Positions 59,361 to 64,000 of a stretch of 64,000 nucleotides of DNA are shown here, in pieces. Position 1 is the stretch's first letter; each line of letters starts with the position of its first letter. Made by a program: the position numbers and the translations under genes. A model generated the notes under the pieces. That model made no database searches, had not been told where the DNA came from, and was given only the letters and a program-made list of their open reading frames with translations. This stretch comes from Numida meleagris (lineage: Eukaryota; Chordata; Aves; Galliformes; Numididae): the NCBI RefSeq assembly GCF_002078875.1, contig NC_034414.1, forward strand, positions 11,334,225-11,398,224, read 5' to 3'.

Positions 59361-61493
59361 TAACTCTTCTTTTGAGTCTTATCTAGCAAGATTTTTTGCT
59401 TCTTCAGGCAGAGGGACATCCCTTGCTTTTCAGAAGCAATCACAGCTGAAGAGTCATTCATACCATGACAAAACTTCCAAAACATTGAACTAGACCGACT
59501 ATACTATTCTAATACCATAAAACTCTCAGCTTATCTCTATCAGTGCAATTAATTGTGGTCAATAAGTGATATTTCAAAGAGAAAAAAATCCAGGAAAGCA
59601 TGTCTGGCATTTTGCAAAGTCTTTAAACAAAAGGATTATGTGTTTTAAAAGGAATTCAACTGCTAATTTTAGCAGCGGACTCTATCTCCCATATTTCCTA
59701 TGATTGCTCAGCTTTTAAAGTGTATTGAACAAAACTCACAAAACCTTTGCTTTTCATGTCTGTGTCCTTGCATGGGTGCCCACATGCCACAAATAGCCAG
59801 CAACACCAGAACTACGCATACTGTATTTTTAATCTTGGTTTTCTGGTGACATGTAGAAACAACATGAGTCTCTTTTTCTCATGGTTTACAATATCACCAG
59901 TTATACCCAATAAAAGCACATTCTGATATTCTACAGCTGGGCAGAGTTTTTGCAGTGTGTGAGTATGAAAGCAGCAAGAATGTGGCAAGATGTGCAGTTA
60001 TACCACCCAGAGAAACCAGTGTATCCAGTAGAAGCAAACTGCTACAATTTGAGTTTGATTTCATAAATTAGTTGTAGTTATTTTATAAATTCAAGCAATA
60101 TTGTATTATGTAATAAAGCTATGTTTCAAGAAAGATAATTAGCATGATATTATTGTGTGTACAGAAGTGCCTTTCTCAACAAGAAGTCAAAAATGAGTGG
60201 AGTGGAAAGAAGAAAACTAAAGAAAAAGGGCAGAACAGACTAAAAGAGGAAAGCTGATTTCTCAGTGAAATCCAATACAGAGTTGTCACACATATAAGAT
60301 GAAATCCCACCTTTGAATCGTCTATCATACATGCAAATTTCTCACACTTTTACCTAAAATTGGCCTCCTATTAATTAAATAATTAGCCAGAAGCAGCCCA
60401 CGTTCTTATAACCATATAAGACTAGAACTACTTGCCAGTAAAAATTTCTGTCAGCATAAAGGAATGACCTATATAAATAGTATATTTTTTATTATTCAGA
60501 ACTTTCTTCATTTTTCTAGTTTTTCCCACCACTCTGCTTAATATTTCTGCATGTTTTTTTGCCAAAACAAATCCAGTATCTTTGATGGTATGATCTGTGT
60601 ATAATCCACTTGTGAGTTTTCATTTAAAGAAGCTATCCCAAACTCAAGGGTGTTAAACTTTTTAATACTGCTACCCCATATTTTCCCTTATACCCTTGTG
60701 CATTCACATATGCATTTTAAATACTTCTCTAAAACACCAATAATCCCTCTTTGAAGTACTGAATGGAAACCAAAAGATCAGACATTTTCAGCTCACAACT
60801 TTCAGTATAGGAAACATACTGAGATTATAATTTGACAGGGATTTCCCTTGTCTTTTAGCTCTCAATTGTTCTCCACAGCAAAATTTATTCTAAGAAGCCT
60901 TTACTTTGGAGCTTCTGTCAGGCCACAGTTCATAGATCAACCAATGACAGCGAACACCTCTGCTTCTCTCCACTGGCTTCTGAACACAAACTAGTAACAT
61001 AATGAGTGACAACAATTTTCATAAGTTCAAGAGCAAATATAGTCTGGTCTTATAGGGCAAGTAAGCAATGGATTTGTGACTGCCAGTCATTTGACTTTGC
61101 TCTCTGCTGAGCTGAAAGCTACTGAAGCTTTTCCTGTGGCTGGGTTGTATGTAAGGACTCTGCCCATTTTGGATCCTCCTAAATCCAATAATCAAATGCC
61201 ACTCAGCAACTTCTCCTGTAGAGGTAAGAAACCCTGTCTATCAAACAAACAAACAAATAACTCCTTGTCTGCTTTTGCAAAGACTCCAGGAACTTAACTT
61301 TCTTTGAAATACTTATGCTGTAAAATTCAACTGAAATCAGCCAACAAGCTGAAAGGTTAGAGGCATATGCACCTTCATATATATGACACAGAGCTGCATA
61401 AAGCTCATTTCTAGAGAAGACCAGGCAAACAATATAAATTGGCTATCCTCCTTTTCTATTCAGTTGCAATACTGAGCTTTAGAAAGTGAATTT

Positions 61494-61506
61494 TTTTTTT
61501 TTTTTG
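61494..61506. repeat. Poly-T tract
   Basis: Run of about 13 T residues in AT-rich intron sequence. Confidence 0.8.
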
Positions 61507-62245
61507 CTACTGTTGCTACATACAAGGGCGCTTCACAATAGAGACAATACTGCCATGGACAGCATTTGAAACAAGAAGTTTCACAAGAAAAAAATATTAG
61601 AGCTCCCACAATCTTAAACTTATCTTTACAGTGCAGCTTGGATAGTGCAACAGCTCATTCCTTAAAGTGAGAGGTCTTCCTTCCCCAGTGCTCCTTCTTC
61701 AAGCCCTCTCCTTTCTGCTCCCTGCCCACTCCCCAGCAGCCCATCCCACAACCTTTCTCTCACCAGCTCTGATGTCCTGATGCCCCCTTTCCTGTGAACT
61801 TGTTTTACTCCGTAAACTGGCAGAAGTTTTTGTGTGATTACAGAGGGTGCAGAGAATGACAAAGAAAAGTGGGGATTTCTCCTTCAGGCATTACTGATCT
61901 GTTACATTACAAACTGTGCTTACCTAGTAAATCCAACCTGTTGTTGGTACTTACATGGTTGTCCTAAAGGATGCTTTTTCTTCCATATCTCCTCTTTAGC
62001 CTCTCTCCACACTGTGCTTTTAATTTCTGCTGACTGACAAGTCCTTTATATGCTGAATACATCTTTCTACACTACACCTATTCCGTTCTGTCCAGTATCC
62101 CTTGTTAGAGTATTTCTCTGATGTTTCAACTTTGTTATTCAACCACACTGTAAACATAACCTCTGCCAAAGCTCCTCCAATATATCTTTCTGCTTGGTGG
62201 CTTATTACCTTGTGAGAGTATATGCAGACAGCTCACAGGGTAAGG

Positions 62246-63110
62246 TTATAGAATCATACAATCATCCAAGCTGAAACAGACCATTACAGGTCATCTAGTC
62301 CAACATCCCTGCAATTAACGCCTACAGCTAGATCAGGTGCTCAGAGCTCCATCCAGCCTGACCTTGAATGTCTCCACAGATGGGGCTTCCACCACCTCCC
62401 CAGGCAATTTGTTCCAGTGCTTCCCTACTATTTTTGTAAAAAAAAAAAAGTTTTCCTTATAGCCAATCTAAATCTCCTCTCTTTTAGTTTGAAACCATTT
62501 CCCCTTGTCTTATTACAACAGGCCCTGATAAATAGTCTGTCTCCTTCCTTCTTACAGTCTCCCTTTAGATACTGAAAGGCCGCTATCAGGTCACCTCACA
62601 GCCTTCTCTTCTCCATGCCGAACAGCCCCAGCTCTCTCAACCTGTCTTTGCAGGGGAGGTGTTCCATCCCTTGGATCATTTCTGGGGCCCTCCTCTGGAT
62701 GTGCTCCAGCAGGTCCACATCTCTCCTGTAATGAGGACTCCACATCTGGATGCAGTACACCAGATGAGATCTCACCAGCACAGAGTACCTCTTTCTGTAA
62801 CCAGCACCTCCCTCTTTCTGTAGACCACGCTTACATTGACCTTGCACTTGGATTTGTTGAACCTTAGCAGGCTCTTGTGGGCCCATTTCTCAAGCCCGTT
62901 TAAGTCTCTCTGGATGGCATCCCATCCCTCAGGTGAGTCAACTGCACCACACAGCTTGGTATCATCTGCAGACTTGCTGAGAGTGCACTCAATCCCACTG
63001 TTGATGTTTCTGAAGAAGGTAGTAAAGAGCATCAGTCTCAGTGCCGACCCCTGTGGGACAGACTAGTCACCGACCTCCACTGTGGACATCAAAGCCATCC
63101 AGCGGGGCTG
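62246..63110 (-). mobile_element. CR1 LINE, 5'-truncated, with a broken ORF2 C-terminus
   Basis: The element is read on the minus strand. Its 5' side (about 63110 to 62770) encodes the last part of a CR1 reverse transcriptase, including SGIECTLSK-SADDTKLCGAV and RDLNGLEKWA. It continues (62886-62596) with SHLVYCIQMWSPHYRRDVDL and ends in a 3' UTR whose terminus (62263-62246) carries two diverged copies of the CR1 8-mer ATTCTATG. The catalytic FADD motif reads SADD at 62972-62961. The frame changes between the two parts, and an A/T run has grown at about 62438-62449. The element is dead. Severe 5' truncation and the lack of a poly-A tail are typical of CR1 and place the genome in the bird/reptile lineage. 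Confidence 0.95.
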
Positions 63111-64000
63111 AATTCCACTCTCACATCTAGTTAAGTAAGATGCATGGGACCATGGAACATAATTACTTTTTAAAATCTTATTATTCTTTCTGTTGCAGCA
63201 GCAATGATGTTCACTTTCAAGCATAAAGGGCTTGAAGGGATTATCAAATCTATTAAAAAAAATTAATCACTTTTGTTACCAAAATTCAACTAAACCACAT
63301 AGTTATTGATGTCTTCACTTTCTGTTGAGATGAATGGAAATTTCAAGAATCATCGTGTTCCCTGTCATATCAAAGATGGCACTGATTTGTGAAGCCACAG
63401 AAAATGTAAGACATGATAAATGAGTGAGTGCTGAACGAAACAGTAATACACTGTTTTAAGTCAAGCACTGTTTAAACATGAGGTTTAAAATGTCATGTTG
63501 TACCTCTGTAAGATTGTGCCTATGTTCACATGATTCTTACACATTCCTGGGTTGAGCTTTTATCCAAACTAAGCCTGGATCGTGTATTTGGAGGAAACCA
63601 GGATCTGCTAGCTTCTCCAACATTTGGGTTTTCCTTCCAAGAGGGCCTGAGAAGCCAAGTAGGATGGAGGTCACAGTACACACCAATGCATTTACCCCTG
63701 GGTGTTAAATAGACCATCAGGCTGTGAGGCACGCTTGCAATTTAGGCACCTTTTCCTGCAGTCAGAGCACAGATGGAGTATACATCCTGAAACAGGAAAA
63801 CAAACTCAGGCAACAAGAGAAAGCCTAGAACTCTGGTTGAAGAGAAGAAGTGTGTAAGTGGCATCCTCTAAGGAATGCAAAATGGTTTCTAAGATCCTTT
63901 ATTTACATTACGTCCTTTTAATTATCACAAAGAACAGTACAGATAGATCCCTATATCATTCCTTAACTACACTGTACTTTTCAAGCACTTCTGGCTAGGA

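Noticed and set aside
62836..63066. Plus-strand open frame at the CR1
   Set aside because: It is the antisense of the CR1 reverse-transcriptase fragment.

Overview
This window is nuclear DNA from a vertebrate, almost certainly a bird and most likely a galliform close to chicken. It is AT-rich and repeat-poor, codes only in short exons with consensus splice sites, and carries a 5'-truncated CR1 LINE, the dominant avian retrotransposon. I saw no operon, CRISPR array, rRNA or tRNA.

The one gene I can support is SOX6, read on the minus strand, so transcription runs from high to low coordinates. Five internal coding exons lie at 36976-36853, 28371-28292, 6216-6067, 2127-1947 and 249-59. Their reading phases join exactly (0; 1/2; 0; 0; 1/2; 0) to give 241 or 242 codons of the SOX6 middle region. 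This region follows the first coiled coil and ends before the HMG box. It includes two poly-alanine runs, the SUMO-acceptor region, the PLNLS CtBP-binding motif, and the second coiled coil with its glutamine run. The N-terminal exons lie beyond base 64000 and the HMG-box exons lie before base 1.

Everything else is intron: 27 kb or more (36977-64000), 8.5 kb (36852-28372), 22.1 kb (28291-6217), 3.9 kb (6066-2128) and 1.7 kb (1946-250). The introns hold the CR1 (62246 to about 63110), a MIR-type SINE relic (about 59225-59360), a GC-rich segment resembling avian endogenous-retrovirus LTR DNA (about 7690-8395), simple repeats and several inverted repeats. No long open frame outside the CR1 resembles a known protein.

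I found no new multi-gene system. The points most worth checking are a NAGNAG acceptor, the apparent absence of a 41-codon cassette exon known from mammalian SOX6, a changed SUMO consensus, two microexon-like segments that would act as poison exons, and a perfect 15-bp hairpin. Family comparisons come from memory, not from a database search.
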